A DNA stretch of 6,331 nt from an uncultured Chloroflexota bacterium (GTDB lineage Bacteria > Chloroflexota > Anaerolineae > Aggregatilineales > Phototrophicaceae): assembly GCA_903904765.1 (NCBI GenBank), contig CAIVEA010000040.1:1-6331 (forward strand). Direction: 5' to 3'. Position numbers and translations under genes: made by a program. Positions 5,648-6,331 of the stretch are shown piece by piece; the first letter of the stretch is position 1; every line of letters begins with the position of its first letter. The notes beneath the pieces are model-generated. The model saw only the letters and a program-made list of their open reading frames with translations. It searched no databases and was not told where the DNA came from.

Positions 5648-6331
5648 CTACACGTTGACTGTCACCCGCGCTTCGAGCGTAGTGCTAAACGATGCGCCCG
5701 GAGCGAGACTCATGGCTTCACCCGCCGCCGCAGCTTCGCCCAACGCCTTATTGCTAATCCAAGGTTCGATTCCCACCGCGTAGGGCATCCCTTTGAAGGG
5801 CAACGCTTCCGCGCCGCCATACGGTTGCCAGCTAATAATCCATTTGAAAATGGCAGCATCCCAGTGCAGGCTGAAGCGCAGTTTCATGCGCGGATTGGTG
5901 ATGGCGGCATAGCCTTCCCGCAGATCGGTCAGGTACACATCATCATGACTATGTACTTCCGGCCCCGGAATCTCGCGCAGATCAACCGTACCGCCACCCC
6001 GCGCCTCGCTCAACCGCGCCAGCGGGTACGTCTCGCGCTGATCGGGGGCTAACCGCGCTGTTTCCGCTTCGTAAGCCACCGGAATAGTGATGATGGTCTG
6101 CGCCCCTAAGTCGAGCCGATTGCCCGCCTCAAACCACGTTCCGCCCACGACGCAGTGATGCCCCCACACGAAATGCTGTTCGGCGTTGCCAATGTTGGTC
6201 ACGGTCTCGTCCAGAATCAGGCGGGTTTCGCCACGTCGCAACCGCATCACGCGCTCTAAGCGGAAAGTGGTGGCCTTTGTTTCCACGCTGAACGCAACGG
6301 CAATTTCGTCCGGCGTGTCGGTCAGCACGCG
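5648..6331 (-). CDS. Aldose 1-epimerase-like (galactose mutarotase fold) protein, C-terminal part; start lies beyond the right edge
   Basis: The frame is open to the window edge, so the 227 visible residues lack the N-terminus; the GTG at 6328-6326 is an internal valine, not a start. The segment is beta-rich and resembles the galactose-mutarotase superfamily, in particular DUF4432-type aldose epimerase-like proteins: DETVTNIGN, then VWGHHCVVGG (WGHH at 6166-6155), a histidine pair in EVHSHDD, and GIEPW near the C-terminus, where mutarotases place the catalytic glutamate. Such proteins interconvert sugar anomers or are sugar-binding relatives. It is the upstream gene of the cassette, 34 bases before the dehydrogenase, so it plausibly supplies the anomer that the dehydrogenase oxidises. 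Activity is unproven; the N-terminal substrate-binding half is not visible. Confidence 0.78.
   Translation of the reverse strand, partial: RVLTDTPDEIAVAFSVETKATTFRLERVMRLRRGETRLILDETVTNIGNAEQHFVWGHHCVVGGTWFEAGNRLDLGAQTIITIPVAYEAETARLAPDQRETYPLARLSEARGGGTVDLREIPGPEVHSHDDVYLTDLREGYAAITNPRMKLRFSLHWDAAIFKWIISWQPYGGAEALPFKGMPYAVGIEPWISNKALGEAAAAGEAMSLAPGASFSTTLEARVTVNV

Noticed and set aside
5648..6328. GTG at 6328-6326 taken as the start of the mutarotase-like gene.
   Set aside because: The frame continues without a stop to the window edge and the visible part begins in the middle of a domain, so the gene is truncated by the window.

Overview
The window is a bacterial carbohydrate-utilisation locus. 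Left to right it holds: the first 21 codons of a leftward gene with a signal peptide, probably a sugar-binding protein; a leftward RbsC-type sugar ABC permease; a 416-base divergent control region; a rightward gene for a 722-residue cytoplasmic glycoside hydrolase of the GHL6 / beta-galactosidase-trimerisation type; a convergent gap with a strong hairpin terminator; and a leftward run of three genes, an aldose-1-epimerase-like protein (cut by the right edge), an NAD-type short-chain dehydrogenase and an SMP-30/gluconolactonase-like lactonase. There are no tRNA or rRNA genes, CRISPR repeats, insertion sequences or integrase genes.

The genes fit one route. A sugar or short glycoside is bound outside the cell and imported by the ABC transporter. 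The cytoplasmic hydrolase releases a monosaccharide. The mutarotase-like protein interconverts anomers, the dehydrogenase oxidises the sugar at C1 to a lactone, and the lactonase opens it to an aldonate. This is the first half of a non-phosphorylative (oxidative) sugar pathway. The hydrolase resembles enzymes placed in GH151 (alpha-L-fucosidases), so L-fucose or a related deoxy sugar is my best guess at the substrate, but this is inference. The dehydratase, aldolase and transporter ATPase expected for such a system are not in the window.

The most informative non-coding stretch is 1169-1584. It carries a leftward promoter (TTGACA, 18-base spacer, TATACT) whose -10 end and start region are covered by a 26-base palindrome with 12 of 13 matching pairs. 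A related half-element covers the -35 box. Downstream of that promoter is an inferred leader of about 280 bases that can form an 11-bp helix and a 7-bp hairpin. A separate candidate rightward promoter serves the hydrolase gene. No regulator gene is visible, so the protein that binds the palindrome is unknown.

The organism cannot be fixed from this window. Moderate to high GC, leftward operons of sugar-oxidising enzymes, RbsC-type transport and a GHL6 hydrolase suit a carbohydrate-degrading heterotroph such as a member of Chloroflexota, though other saccharolytic phyla are possible. Hand counts of single 60-base lines give about 55% GC in the permease, 50% in the hydrolase and 65% in the lactonase, so the blocks may differ in history.
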